From CAYPNP01 sp964412195 (GTDB taxonomy: Bacteria > Acidobacteriota > JAAYUB01), in NCBI GenBank assembly GCA_964412195.1, contig CAYPNP010000020.1, positions 1 to 64,000 on the forward strand: a stretch of 64,000 bases of DNA, given 5' to 3'. Position 1 is the stretch's first letter. Each line of letters begins with the position of its first letter. Below the pieces are notes generated by a model. It was not told the origin of the DNA. It did not search any database and was given only the letters and a program-made list of their open reading frames with translations. A program made the position numbers and the translations under genes. Shown in pieces: positions 53,500 to 62,421 of the stretch.

Positions 53500-55010
53500 C
53501 GCCACCGCCCATCCCCATCGACGGGGAGCACCTCACCATCCCCCAAGTCAACCGGGCCGCCCGCGGCCGCTTCCCCGTGGAGTGGCCCGCCGCATCCCGG
53601 GAGAAAGTGGTCCGCGCCCGCGCCCTGATCGACCGCTGCGTCTCCGAAGACCGGGTGGTCTACGGCGTGACCACGGGCTTCGGCAAGCTCAGCTCCGTGC
53701 GCATCGACACCGCCCAGCTGGCAGAGCTGCAGGCCAACCTGATCCGCTCGCACGCCGCCGGGGTCGGCCGCCCCCTCGGCCCCGAGGAGACCCGCGCGGC
53801 CCTGCTGATCCGGGCCAACGTCCTGTCGAAGGGGTTCTCCGGTGTCCGGCCGGCGGTGATCGAGACGCTGGTGGCGATGCTCAACCGGAACGTGCTCCCC
53901 GCGGTCCCGGAGAAAGGCTCCGTCGGGGCCAGCGGGGACCTGGCGCCCTCGGCCCACATCGCCCTGGTGCTCATGGGCGAGGGCGAGGCCCTGTACGACG
54001 GCGCCGTCCTGCCCGGGGCGGAAGCCATGCGGCGGGCCGGCATCCCCACCCTGGCCTTCGGGGCGAAGGAGGGCCTGGCCGTCCTCAACGGGACGCATGT
54101 CATGGCCGCCCTCGGCTGCCTCCTCCTCGACGACATCGACTACCTGGCGGACTGCGCCGACATGGTGGCGGCCCTGAGCACCGACGCCATGTGGGGGACG
54201 GACCAGCACTTCGACGGGAAGATCCACCGCGTCCGGCCCCACCCCGGCCAGGCGCGCTCCGCGGAGTCCATGCGACTCTGGATGGCCGGCAGCGAGATCC
54301 GGGAGTCGCACCTTCAATGCGACCGCGTCCAGGACGCCTACTCGATGCGGTGCACCCCCCAGGTCCACGGGGCGGTGCGGGACACCGCCGACCACGCGCG
54401 GCGCGTCCTGGAGCGGGAGATCAACAGCGCCACCGACAACCCCCTCGTGTTCGCCGCCGAGGGGGAAGTCATCTCCGGCGGAAACTTCCACGGCGAGCCG
54501 CTGGCCTTCATCTTCGACTTCCTGGGTATCGCCGCCGCGGAACTGGGCGGGATCTCGGAGCGCCGCACCGAGCGCATGGTCAACCCGGACCTCAGCGGGC
54601 TGCCGGCCTTCCTGGCGCGGGAACCCGGGCTGAACTCCGGTTTCATGATCGCCCAGCTCACGGCGGTGGCGCTCCTGGGAGAGAACAAGATCCTGGCCCA
54701 CCCGGCCTCGGTAGACTCCCTGCCCACCAGCGCCAACAAGGAAGACCACGTCAGCATGGGCATGACCGCCGCCCTCAAGCTGCGGCAGATCGTCGAAAAC
54801 CTGCGCCACGTGCTGGCCATCGAGCTGCTGGTCGCCTGCCAGGCCGTCGACTTCCACCGCCCGGCGCGGACCTCGCCCGCCCTCGAAGCGGTCCACGCGG
54901 CCGTCCGCCATCACGTCCCCTTCATGGAGAAGGACCGCCACGTCGGCGCCGACATCGCGGCGGTGGCCGGCCTGATCCGCGACCGGAAGCTGCCGCTGGC
55001 CCGGGCTTGA
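53496..55010 (+). CDS. hutH: histidine ammonia-lyase
   Basis: 504 aa. Deaminates histidine to urocanate. The MIO prosthetic group forms from Ala-Ser-Gly in GSVGASGDLAPSAH, near residue 145; other family residues are VYGVTTGFGKLSSV, NGTHVMAALG, QDAYSMRCTPQVHGA and ATDNPLVF plus SANKEDHVSMG. GTG 53496 overlaps the previous stop (GTGA). Urocanase and the rest of the hut pathway are not nearby; a tyrosine ammonia-lyase or aminomutase is possible in the same family, but the DHVSMG and DAYSMRCTPQVHG signatures favour histidine. Confidence 0.88.
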   Translation: MTPPPIPIDGEHLTIPQVNRAARGRFPVEWPAASREKVVRARALIDRCVSEDRVVYGVTTGFGKLSSVRIDTAQLAELQANLIRSHAAGVGRPLGPEETRAALLIRANVLSKGFSGVRPAVIETLVAMLNRNVLPAVPEKGSVGASGDLAPSAHIALVLMGEGEALYDGAVLPGAEAMRRAGIPTLAFGAKEGLAVLNGTHVMAALGCLLLDDIDYLADCADMVAALSTDAMWGTDQHFDGKIHRVRPHPGQARSAESMRLWMAGSEIRESHLQCDRVQDAYSMRCTPQVHGAVRDTADHARRVLEREINSATDNPLVFAAEGEVISGGNFHGEPLAFIFDFLGIAAAELGGISERRTERMVNPDLSGLPAFLAREPGLNSGFMIAQLTAVALLGENKILAHPASVDSLPTSANKEDHVSMGMTAALKLRQIVENLRHVLAIELLVACQAVDFHRPARTSPALEAVHAAVRHHVPFMEKDRHVGADIAAVAGLIRDRKLPLARA

Positions 55011-55064
55011 AACTATTCCGCCGGCACGCGATCTTTCCGTGTGAAAGGAGTGCACGAACCGACC

Positions 55065-55457
55065 ATGTGGGAATTGAGCATCCGCACGGACTTTTCGGCC
55101 GCCCACCAGCTCCGCGAGTACGAAGGCATCTGCGAGCGGCTGCACGGCCACAACTGGACGGTGGAGATCACCGTCCGCTGCCGCCGGCTCGACCATCGGG
55201 GCATTGCGCTGGATTTCAAGGACCTGCAGGCCGCCGCAAGCGAAGTCCTGGCGGAGCTGGACCACTCCCTGCTCAACGAGCTGCCGGCCTTCGCCAGCCA
55301 GAACCCGTCTGCCGAGAACATCGCCCGCCACATCTTTCGGGGCATGGCCGACCGGATGGCGGATCACGGGGCCCGCGTCCGGAAGGTGGTCGTACACGAA
55401 ACGCCGGGGTGCTCCGCGGCCTACCTGGAGGAGGACGATGGACCGCCGGCGTCGTAG
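55065..55457 (+). CDS. queD: 6-carboxy-5,6,7,8-tetrahydropterin synthase (QueD)
   Basis: About 130 aa. Second step to queuosine: converts dihydroneopterin triphosphate to 6-carboxytetrahydropterin. T-fold with zinc His in FSAAHQL and LHGHNW and the catalytic Cys three residues before that pair (ICERLHGHNW); DHSLLNEL and TSAENIA-like SAENIARHIF are the usual following motifs; the pterin Glu is in VVHETPG. ATG 55065 is preferred because MWELSIRTDFSAAH starts the domain; an earlier GTG at 55041 is possible. Overlaps queC by 20 bp. Confidence 0.93.
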   Translation: MWELSIRTDFSAAHQLREYEGICERLHGHNWTVEITVRCRRLDHRGIALDFKDLQAAASEVLAELDHSLLNELPAFASQNPSAENIARHIFRGMADRMADHGARVRKVVVHETPGCSAAYLEEDDGPPAS

Positions 55458-56133
55458 CATCGCCTGCATCAGCGGCGGCATGGACAGCGCCGTCAGCGCG
55501 ACCGTGGCCGCCCGGGAGTCCGGGGAATTGTTCGGCCTGCACGCCAACTACGGCCAGCGGACCGAGTCCCGCGAACTGGATTGCTTCCACCGCCTCTGCG
55601 ACCGGCTCGGCGCGCGGGGCCGCCTGGTGGCCGATCTTTCCTTCCTGGGCGCCATCGGGGGATCCTCCCTGACCGATCCTGCGCTGCCGGTGGAAAAGGC
55701 CGACCTGGGCCGGACCGGCATCCCGTCGTCTTACGTCCCTTTCCGGAACGCCCACCTCCTCGCCTGCGCGGTGAGCTGGGCGGAAGTCATCGGCGCGGAG
55801 GCGGTCTACTTCGGCGCGGTGGCCGAGGACAGCTCGGGCTACCCCGATTGCCAGCCCCGCTTCTACCAGCTGTTCCAGGAGCTGGCCGACGCCGGCACGC
55901 GCCCGGAAACCCGGATCCAGATCGTCACCCCGGTGATCGGTCTCTCCAAGCGGGCCATCGTCGAGCTGGGCCGGCAGCTGGGCACTCCGTTCGAGCTGAC
56001 CTGGTCCTGCTACCAGTCCGGCGACGTGGCCTGCGGCGACTGCGACAGCTGCGCCCTGCGGCTGCGGGGATTCCAGCAGGCGGGAGTAGTGGATCCCCTG
56101 CCCTATAAAAAGGTGTTCCGAGATGATGAGTAG
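55438..56133 (+). CDS. queC: 7-cyano-7-deazaguanine synthase (QueC)
   Basis: 231 aa. Makes preQ0 from 7-carboxy-7-deazaguanine, ammonia and ATP. The PP-loop ATPase motif is ISGGMDSAVS near residue 12; YGQRTESRELDCFHRLC, PFRNAHLLACAVSWAE and SWSCYQ-like LTWSCYQ follow, and the zinc Cys are in CYQSGDVACGDCDSCALR. ATG 55438 is chosen, as it begins just before the PP loop. It overlaps queD by 20 bp. QueE and the later genes are absent here. The gene is the last before a TPR gene with its own ribosome site. Confidence 0.94.
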   Translation: MDRRRRSIACISGGMDSAVSATVAARESGELFGLHANYGQRTESRELDCFHRLCDRLGARGRLVADLSFLGAIGGSSLTDPALPVEKADLGRTGIPSSYVPFRNAHLLACAVSWAEVIGAEAVYFGAVAEDSSGYPDCQPRFYQLFQELADAGTRPETRIQIVTPVIGLSKRAIVELGRQLGTPFELTWSCYQSGDVACGDCDSCALRLRGFQQAGVVDPLPYKKVFRDDE

Positions 56134-56176
56134 TTGTATAATTCAATCTTTCAATAGCATTGGAAGGAGGCCCTTC

Positions 56177-57214
56177 ATGAAATCGTACCGCAAACTTCTG
56201 GCGATGTGCCTGGCAACCCTGCTCCTGGTCGTGCTCGCTTCCACGCTGGCAATGGCCGTGACCACATACGTGATCCGCGGCAAGGTGACCGACGCCAAGA
56301 CCAGCCAGGGGATCCAGGGAGCGGAGATCAACTTCCGGCACCTGGAAACGAACCTGAAGTACAAGTGCAAGTCCGGCAAGGACGGCAGTTACATGTACCG
56401 GTTGCCGTGGGGCCCCTATCATGTCACGGTCGAGATGCAGGGCTACGTGCCCCAGGAAATTGTCAATGTCCGGCCTCCTGCGGAAGGTGACGAGACGGTC
56501 CAGAATTGGAACCTGGAGCCCGGCGAGGGCGTGCTGGCCTCCAAGCTGACCAAGGAGCAGCGGGAGCAGCTCGCGGCGAATGCCGAAGAGATCAAGCGCC
56601 AAAAGGAAGAGTACGAGAAGTTCAAGAAGATGTCCGGGGAGATGAAGGCGCTCTTTGACGAAGCCATCACCCTGAAGAACTCCGGCGAGATCGACGCCGC
56701 CATGGAAAAGCTGAACAAGGCCCTGGAGATGGACCCCAAGCAGCCCAACATCCTCGCCCACCTCGCCGATTGCTACTTCCAGAAGGGCCAGCTCGACCTC
56801 TCCGTCGAGACCTACAAGAAGGCGATCGAGATCAATCCGCTGGACGCCAACATCCATACCAACCTGGGCAACGTGTACGTGAAGAAGGGGATGATCCCCG
56901 AAGCCCAGGCGGAGTTCGACCAGGCCGTCAAGGCCGACCCGGCCCACGCCGACATCAACTATTACAACATCGGCGTGGTCATGATGAACGCCGGCAAGTA
57001 CGATGAGGCCGGGACAGCCTTCAAGAACTCGGTCGAAGCCAACCCCAACTACGCTCCGTCGCGGTACCAGTACGCCATGTGCCTGGTGAACAAGGCCCAG
57101 TACGCCGAGGCGGTGGCCGAGATGGAAACCTACCTGAAGCTGGCCCCGAACGGGGAATACGCCCCGCTGGTCAAGCAGATGATGCCGGAATTGAAGAAGC
57201 TAGTCGGAAAATAG
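56177..57214 (+). CDS. secreted TPR protein with carboxypeptidase-regulatory-like domain
   Basis: 345 aa. Signal peptide MCLATLLLVVLASTLAMA; residues about 30-115 form a CarboxypepD_reg-like beta domain (IRGKVTDAKTSQGIQGAEIN with PYHVTVEMQGYVPQEIVNV); a coiled coil of charged residues (KEQREQLAANAEEIKRQKEE) follows, then four or more TPRs from about 175 (ALFDEAITLKNSGEIDAAME, ILAHLADCYFQKGQLDLSVE, ANIHTNLGNVYVKKGMIPEA, YYNIGVVMMNAGKYDEAGTA). GGAAGGAGG precedes ATG 56177. It probably scaffolds periplasmic partners. It converges on, and overlaps by 15 bp, the HEAT-repeat gene. Confidence 0.8.
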   Translation: MKSYRKLLAMCLATLLLVVLASTLAMAVTTYVIRGKVTDAKTSQGIQGAEINFRHLETNLKYKCKSGKDGSYMYRLPWGPYHVTVEMQGYVPQEIVNVRPPAEGDETVQNWNLEPGEGVLASKLTKEQREQLAANAEEIKRQKEEYEKFKKMSGEMKALFDEAITLKNSGEIDAAMEKLNKALEMDPKQPNILAHLADCYFQKGQLDLSVETYKKAIEINPLDANIHTNLGNVYVKKGMIPEAQAEFDQAVKADPAHADINYYNIGVVMMNAGKYDEAGTAFKNSVEANPNYAPSRYQYAMCLVNKAQYAEAVAEMETYLKLAPNGEYAPLVKQMMPELKKLVGK

Positions 57215-57904
57215 ATCGGCCGCGCGCCGGCACCCGATGTCGGCCAGGCTCTCCAGCGCGGAGAGCAACGCGTGTTGGACATACAGGTTGCTGTCCTTGA
57301 AAAGGGACAGCAACCTTTCGAATATCGGGTCGGGCAGATCGTTGGGACGGTGCCAGAATGCCGTGGCGATGTTGGACACCGCGTGGGCCCGGACCAGGAA
57401 ATCCTCGTTCCCCAGCAGTTCCACCAGCAGCTCCAGCGACTTCTTCCCGCCCTGCTGGGCGATGGCTCCCAGCGTATCGATGATGATGACCTGCCGCTTG
57501 CGCCGGAAGTTGTCGCGGGGCAGCCGGCGGCGGAACAACTCCGCCAAGTGCGGCGAGGCAGCGTCGTCGCCGATCTCGCCGACGGCGTCCAGGAGGGTGC
57601 CCTGGAACTTCTGGCTGCCCTGACCGCGGCAGACCGCCGGATCGCCCAGCTTCTCAAACAGCCAAGGCAGGGTGTCCCGGCATCCGAGGGCGGCCAGTCC
57701 GCAGACCGCCAGTTCCTCCCGGCAGCGATTGCCGGAGAAGAGCATCTCCCGCAGCACCGGCAGCGCCCGCCGGTCCTTGGACACGCCCAGCCTGGGCAGG
57801 AGTTGGTAGCATTCGTCCAGCCGGCCGGCGCGAAGGACTTCCAGGCAGTGGGTGATGAGCTGATCGTCGGAAGATGGGTGGGACCGGGACCGGGATTTGG
57901 TCAT
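57200..57904 (-). CDS. HEAT-repeat protein
   Basis: 234 aa, no signal or membrane segment. It consists of HEAT-type helical pairs: RALPVLREMLFSGNRCREEL with AVCGLAALG, LLDAVGEIGDDAASPHLAEL, VIIIDTLGAIAQQGGKKSLE, LLVELLGNEDFLVRAHAVSN and LLSLFKDSNLYVQHALLSAL. Probably a protein-interaction scaffold; related proteins may carry phycobilisome-lyase-type repeats, but there is no context for that. The last 15 bp overlap the convergent TPR gene. Confidence 0.75.
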   Translation of the reverse strand: MTKSRSRSHPSSDDQLITHCLEVLRAGRLDECYQLLPRLGVSKDRRALPVLREMLFSGNRCREELAVCGLAALGCRDTLPWLFEKLGDPAVCRGQGSQKFQGTLLDAVGEIGDDAASPHLAELFRRRLPRDNFRRKRQVIIIDTLGAIAQQGGKKSLELLVELLGNEDFLVRAHAVSNIATAFWHRPNDLPDPIFERLLSLFKDSNLYVQHALLSALESLADIGCRRAADLFSD

Positions 57905-58004
57905 CTACAAGCTCTCCGCCGTAAACCTCGGTCTGAAATCTTAGAATCAATCTCCAGCCAAGTCAAGCGGTAACCTCACGCCGGGCGGACTTCGGAGATC
58001 GGAT

Positions 58005-58214
58005 ATCAGACTTCGGCGTGGATGTCGAGGCTTGGGGCTCGGGGCTTGGGGCTCGGGGCTTGGGGCTCGGGGCAAAGGGCTCGACGTTCGGGGCCCGGGA
58101 CTTCAGACTTCGGTCATCGGTCATCGGTCTTCTGTCATCAGGCTCCAGTCGCCGGTTCCCAGTCCCCGGTCGCCGGTCATCAGTTACCGGTCACCCGTCA
58201 CCGGCCACCGGTCA
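58005..58214. repeat. short-word repeat spacer with 14-bp tandem units
   Basis: Three copies of a 14-bp unit CTTGGGGCTCGGGG at about 58030-58071, then imperfect repeats of GTCATCGGTC, CCGGTCGCCGG and CACCGGTC words to about 58214. The 14-bp period equals that of the array at 1-70, but the words differ. The interval 57905-58230 contains no gene. Confidence 0.8.
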
Positions 58215-58230
58215 GATTGCAACAAACCGG

Positions 58231-58259
58231 TTGACAACCGGGGGCCCGATGTCTATCAT
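58231..58259 (+). promoter_or_regulatory. strong sigma-70-type promoter for rpsT
   Basis: Consensus TTGACA (58231-58236), a 17-bp spacer and TATCAT (58254-58259), 34 bp before the S20 start codon. Confidence 0.75.
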
Positions 58260-58293
58260 AGGCGGTCTTACTACGCGTATGAGGTAATAAGGA

Positions 58294-58656
58294 ATGGCCC
58301 ATCACAAAGCAGCACTCAAGAGCATCCGGCAGGACCAGCGCCGCACCGAGCGGAACCGGTACTTCAAGACCACCATGCGGACGAGCGTCAAGCAGGTCCG
58401 GAACCTGTTGGCTGACAACAAGGTCGACGAGGCCAAGGAGCTTTTGCCGAAGACCTTCAGCACGATCGACCAGTGCGTGACCAAGAGGATCATCCACAAG
58501 AACACCGCCGCGCGGTACAAGTCCCGGCTGACCACCGCCGTTGCCGAACATCGCCCCGAAGCCAAGCCGGCCAAACCGGCCAAGGCCGCCAAGCCCAAGA
58601 CCACCCGGGCCGCCAAGCCGAAGGCGCCGAAGGCCGAGAAGCCGGCCGAGGAGTAG
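58294..58656 (+). CDS. rpsT: 30S ribosomal protein S20 with extended basic tail
   Basis: 120 aa. The S20 body covers residues 1-88: AHHKAALKSIRQDQRRTERNR, the central helix KTTMRTSVKQVRNLL and IHKNTAARYKSRL, all typical. After that is a tail of about 32 residues made of Lys, Ala and Pro repeats (AKPAKPAKAAKPKTTRAAKP), absent from most S20 proteins, which are about 87 aa. The tail may contact rRNA. GAGGTAATAAGGA lies upstream of ATG 58294, with a near-consensus promoter. Confidence 0.95.
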   Translation: MAHHKAALKSIRQDQRRTERNRYFKTTMRTSVKQVRNLLADNKVDEAKELLPKTFSTIDQCVTKRIIHKNTAARYKSRLTTAVAEHRPEAKPAKPAKAAKPKTTRAAKPKAPKAEKPAEE

Positions 58657-58708
58657 TTCTCTCCCGGGGGGCGTGGGCTCCCGTTGGCATGATCTTTCCA
58701 ATCACCGG

Positions 58709-58784
58709 GCGGGCGTAGCTCAGCTGGTAGAGCATCGGCTTCCCAAGCCGAGGGTCGCGGGTCCGAATCCCGTCGCCCGCTCCA
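58709..58784 (+). tRNA. tRNA-Gly (anticodon CCC)
   Basis: Acceptor GCGGGCG pairs with CGCCCGC, with CCA encoded (58782-58784). D arm GCTC/GAGC, anticodon stem TCGGC/GCCGA with loop TTCCCAA (anticodon CCC), T arm GCGGG/CCCGT with loop TCCGAAT. It reads GGG codons. Confidence 0.95.
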
Positions 58785-58789
58785 GACAC

Positions 58790-58822
58790 AAAGGCTTCCA
58801 GATCAGTGGAAGCCTTTTTTAT
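58790..58822 (+). terminator. intrinsic terminator after tRNA-Gly
   Basis: Perfect stem AAAGGCTTCCA / TGGAAGCCTTT with a 6-nt loop, then T-rich sequence. Confidence 0.92.
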
Positions 58823-59052
58823 TTCTGGTACCTGCACCGGCCGCCCTGACCGGAGGGTCACAAATTCCCTTGTTGATGCTGGCGGCTGGATGATGAGAAA
58901 AGTGCGCATACTGCCACGGCAATTCGGCCCGACAGAGTCGGAGGGTGAGTCGGACGCTACTCACGGAGACGGTCCGGTGGTATCATGGGACGATCGGCGG
59001 GCCCTTCTTCAAAGAAGGCCGCCCGTGGCAGAATTGCCGAATGGAGAGGTAC

Positions 59053-60687
59053 ATGCAACTCTACAACAGGATTTGTCTTCCGATCATCCTGGTCGCTCTC
59101 GGTTCGGCCGGGGCGGCCCTCGGCTGCACGAACCTGCTGGTGACCCGGGGCGCTTCCGCCGACGGGTCGGTGATCATCACCTACACGGTGGATGGCGAGT
59201 TCCACCCGCGCCTGCGTTACATCCCGGCCGCCGACCACGTTCCGGGCGAGATGTACGAGATCAGGGGCCGGGATGGATCGACCCAGCTGGCGATCCCCCA
59301 GGTCCCGCACACGTACGCCGTCTGCGGCATCCTCAACGAGCATCAACTCGCCATCGGCGAGACCACCTTTGACGGCCGGCCCGAGCTGGAAAACAAGAAG
59401 GGCGGGCTCCATTACTGGATCCTGATGCAGCTCGCCCTCCAGCGGGCCCGCACCGCCCGCGAGGCGATCCAGGTCATGACCGGCCTGGTCGACGCGTTTG
59501 GCTACCGCTCCACCGGCGAGTCCTTCTCCATCGCCGACCCGAACGAGGCCTGGATCCTCGAGATGATCGGTCCGGGCGAGGGCGGCCGGGGCGCCATCTG
59601 GGTGGCGGTGAAGGTGCCCGACGGCATGATCTCGGCCCACGCCAACAAATCCCGCATCGGTGCCTTTCCGCTCCATGACCCGGAGAACTGCCTCTATTCC
59701 GCCAACGTCATCGACTTCGCCGTCCAGAAGGGATATTTCAATCCCAAAACCGACGGGCCGTTCCGCTTCTGCGACGTGTACTGCCCGGCCACGCCGCAGA
59801 AGCTGCGCTACACCGAAACCCGGGTCTGGTCGCTCTTCCGGCGGGCGGCCCCGTCCATGAACCTGTCCATGGACTACAACCGCGGCGTGCCCGGGGCCCA
59901 GCCCTACCCCCTCTGGATCCAGCCCGACTCCAAGCTGACGGTGCCGGCCGTCATGGCGCTCATGCGCGACCATTACGAGGGGACCCCCCTGGATATGACG
60001 CGGGGCGTGGACGCCGGCCCCTTCGGCTCCCCGCTGCGGGCGCGTCCCATGACCTTCCAGGCCGATGGCCAGACCTACTCCTGGGAACGGCCGATTTCAA
60101 CCCAGCAGACCGGCTGTTCCTTCATCGCCCACCTGCGCGCGTCGCTGCCCGACCCCGTGGGCGGCGTGCTCTGGTACGGCGTGGATGACACCGGCACGAC
60201 CTGCTATTTCCCGCTCTACGCCGGCGTCCGGGCCGTGCCGCCGGCCTACACCCGCGGGGACCTGCAGCATTTCTCCTGGGATTCGGCCTGGTGGGTGTTC
60301 AACCTGGTGGCCAACTACGCCCAGCTCAAGTTCTCCTACATGATCCAGGACATCGGAAAGGTCCAGCAGGAGCTGGAGGGCAACTTCCTCGCCCTCCAGC
60401 CGGCCGTCGAAAAGACCGCCCTGGACCTGCTGGCCACGGACCCCGACCGAGCCCGGCAGTTCTTGACCGACTACAGCGTCTCCGCCGGGGAGACGGTCTT
60501 CCGCCGCTGGCAGGAGCTGGGCGAGAAGCTGTTCACCAAGTACAACGACGGCTACGTCCAGGACGAAAACGGACGGCCCCAGGAGCCGGGCTATCCGGAA
60601 GACTGGCTGCGGGCGGTGATCAAGGACCGGCCCGAGCAGTTCAAGCTGCCGGCCGACGGGGTGGAGAAGAGCCCGACCAACTATTGA
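59053..60687 (+). CDS. C69-family dipeptidase (PepD-type)
   Basis: 544 aa. N-terminal-nucleophile hydrolase; the catalytic Cys should become residue 1 after removal of a signal (IILVALGSAGAALG), here C25 in GCTNLLVTRGASADGS, a clear C69 start. Other conserved segments are VCGILNEHQLAIGETTF, GYRSTGESFSIADPNEAWIL and ANKSRIG. It should act in the periplasm on dipeptides. ATG 59053 is chosen because GGAGAGG lies 4 nt upstream; ATG 59041 is possible. About 80 bp upstream of the radical-SAM gene on the same strand, so it might belong to the RiPP locus, but it has its own family role. Confidence 0.9.
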   Translation: MQLYNRICLPIILVALGSAGAALGCTNLLVTRGASADGSVIITYTVDGEFHPRLRYIPAADHVPGEMYEIRGRDGSTQLAIPQVPHTYAVCGILNEHQLAIGETTFDGRPELENKKGGLHYWILMQLALQRARTAREAIQVMTGLVDAFGYRSTGESFSIADPNEAWILEMIGPGEGGRGAIWVAVKVPDGMISAHANKSRIGAFPLHDPENCLYSANVIDFAVQKGYFNPKTDGPFRFCDVYCPATPQKLRYTETRVWSLFRRAAPSMNLSMDYNRGVPGAQPYPLWIQPDSKLTVPAVMALMRDHYEGTPLDMTRGVDAGPFGSPLRARPMTFQADGQTYSWERPISTQQTGCSFIAHLRASLPDPVGGVLWYGVDDTGTTCYFPLYAGVRAVPPAYTRGDLQHFSWDSAWWVFNLVANYAQLKFSYMIQDIGKVQQELEGNFLALQPAVEKTALDLLATDPDRARQFLTDYSVSAGETVFRRWQELGEKLFTKYNDGYVQDENGRPQEPGYPEDWLRAVIKDRPEQFKLPADGVEKSPTNY

Positions 60688-60768
60688 CCCGCCGCGCCCC
60701 TGCCCTTCCGGACGGTCGGTAACCCGCCCACGCGATTCCGGAATCGAGGGGGCCGGAGATGGAGCGCC

Positions 60769-62394
60769 ATGAAAGCCCGCGGATTCAAGATCCTGCTGCT
60801 GGTCCTCCGCAACAGCCGGTCCACCCGGATGTTCGAGGAGATCGGCGTCTGCTACATCGCCGCCTACCTCCGCCAGAACGGCTACGAAGTCAGGCTGATG
60901 GAGGAGAACGAGGAATCCGTGGACTTCGAAGGGATCCGGGCGTTCGCGCCGGACCTGATCGGCCTGCCGGTCTACATGAACACGGAAAAAGCCGCCTGCA
61001 GCGCGTGCGCCCGCCTCCGGGAAATCCTGCCGGCCACCCGGATCTGCCTGGGCGGCTACGCGCCGACCAGCCGGGGCGACCGGCTGATGGACATGTCGCC
61101 GGACATCGATTTCGTTATCCGCGGAGAGGGTGAGCTGCCCTTCCAAGAGCTGGCTGACCGGCTGTCAGGCGGGGAAAGCCTGGAGGGGATCCGCGGATTG
61201 AGTTTCCGGCATAACGGCATCGTCCGGCACAACGGCGATCGGGCCCAGCTCCCGGACCTCGCCACCCTGCCCTGGCCGGACCGGGATTTTATCCGCGAGA
61301 AGGGGTACCAACTGGCGCTGGTGGCGACTTCGCGGGGGTGCACCCGGAACTGCAGCTTCTGTTCGACCCGGCAGCTCTCGAAACGCTGGCGGAGCCGGAA
61401 CCTGCGGGACGCGGTGGACGAGATCGAGCACCTGGTCCGCCGGTGGAACATCCGGAGCTTCTACTTCGTGGACTGCAGCTTCGAGGACCCCGGCCCCTCC
61501 AACGACCGGCTCATCCGCCTGGCCGGGGAGATCATCGCCCGCCACCTTCCCATCACGTACAGCGCGTTCTTCCGGCCCGATTTCCACAAGCGCGCCGATG
61601 CGCCCCTCCTGGAACTCCTGCGGAAGTCGGGCCTGGTGGGCGCGCTCATCGGCGTCGAATCCGCCCATCAGGCCGGCCTCGACCTCTACCGGAAGCACAC
61701 GACTCCGGACGACAACGTGAAGACGGTCGAGCTCTTCCGGCGGCACGGGCTGAACGTCGACATCGGCTTCATTATGTTCAATCCCTACACGACCTTCGCC
61801 GGTCTTCGCGCAGACATCGACTTCCTCGAGACGCACGGGTTCGCCAGCAACCTGTCCAACCTCATCAACCAGTACGCCGTGACCATGGGCTGCGACCTGG
61901 ACCGGCGGATTCGCGCCGACGGATTTCTGACCGACGAAGACGAGCCCTACGGCTACCGGTTCGCGGATGAACGGATCGCGCGGCTGGCCGCCTACGTCCG
62001 GGATTTCGCCGACCGCCTCCCTCCGGAAACGAACAGCGCCCTGCTGCGGATCCAGCGGAACATTATCAACCTGGCCTATTGGCGGCGGATGTTCGAGTCC
62101 GATGCCGCCCTCCGGCAGCCGATCGTGGATCTGGAACAAGATTACAACCGGATCCGGGATCAACTGAACCGCAACGTCTCCAACTGGTTCCGGCAACTCC
62201 TGGACGTGGCCGAATCCGGCTGGGACCAGCAGGCGGCCGATACCATCCTGAAGACGTGCCTCTCCGACACCTTCATCCGGGGGGCGTTCGGAGAAATGGA
62301 GGGGAAGAAGGAAGCGTTGCGCGCGTTCCTGAAGACCCGCGGGTACGATATCCACAAGCTGGGCTCGTCCGACCGGCGGGTGGGAGATTCCTGA
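60769..62394 (+). CDS. B12-binding-domain radical SAM protein
   Basis: 541 aa. Residues about 1-150 look like a cobalamin-binding Rossmann domain (LLLVLRNSRSTRMFEEIGVC, PDLIGLPVYM, CLGGYAPTS); the strict DxHxxG motif is not visible. The radical SAM core has the cluster motif CTRNCSFC near residue 194, RWNIRSFYFVDCSFEDP and the usual following barrel (LIGVESAHQAGLDLYRK). A C-terminal helical region of about 170 aa (NRNVSNWFRQLLDVAESGW to the end) is unassigned. It ends 28 bp before a borosin-type methyltransferase with a strong ribosome site, suggesting one operon and RiPP modification. Substrate unknown. Confidence 0.85.
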   Translation: MKARGFKILLLVLRNSRSTRMFEEIGVCYIAAYLRQNGYEVRLMEENEESVDFEGIRAFAPDLIGLPVYMNTEKAACSACARLREILPATRICLGGYAPTSRGDRLMDMSPDIDFVIRGEGELPFQELADRLSGGESLEGIRGLSFRHNGIVRHNGDRAQLPDLATLPWPDRDFIREKGYQLALVATSRGCTRNCSFCSTRQLSKRWRSRNLRDAVDEIEHLVRRWNIRSFYFVDCSFEDPGPSNDRLIRLAGEIIARHLPITYSAFFRPDFHKRADAPLLELLRKSGLVGALIGVESAHQAGLDLYRKHTTPDDNVKTVELFRRHGLNVDIGFIMFNPYTTFAGLRADIDFLETHGFASNLSNLINQYAVTMGCDLDRRIRADGFLTDEDEPYGYRFADERIARLAAYVRDFADRLPPETNSALLRIQRNIINLAYWRRMFESDAALRQPIVDLEQDYNRIRDQLNRNVSNWFRQLLDVAESGWDQQAADTILKTCLSDTFIRGAFGEMEGKKEALRAFLKTRGYDIHKLGSSDRRVGDS

Positions 62395-62421
62395 TCCGGA
62401 AGCCTGCAAGGAGGTCCCGCC

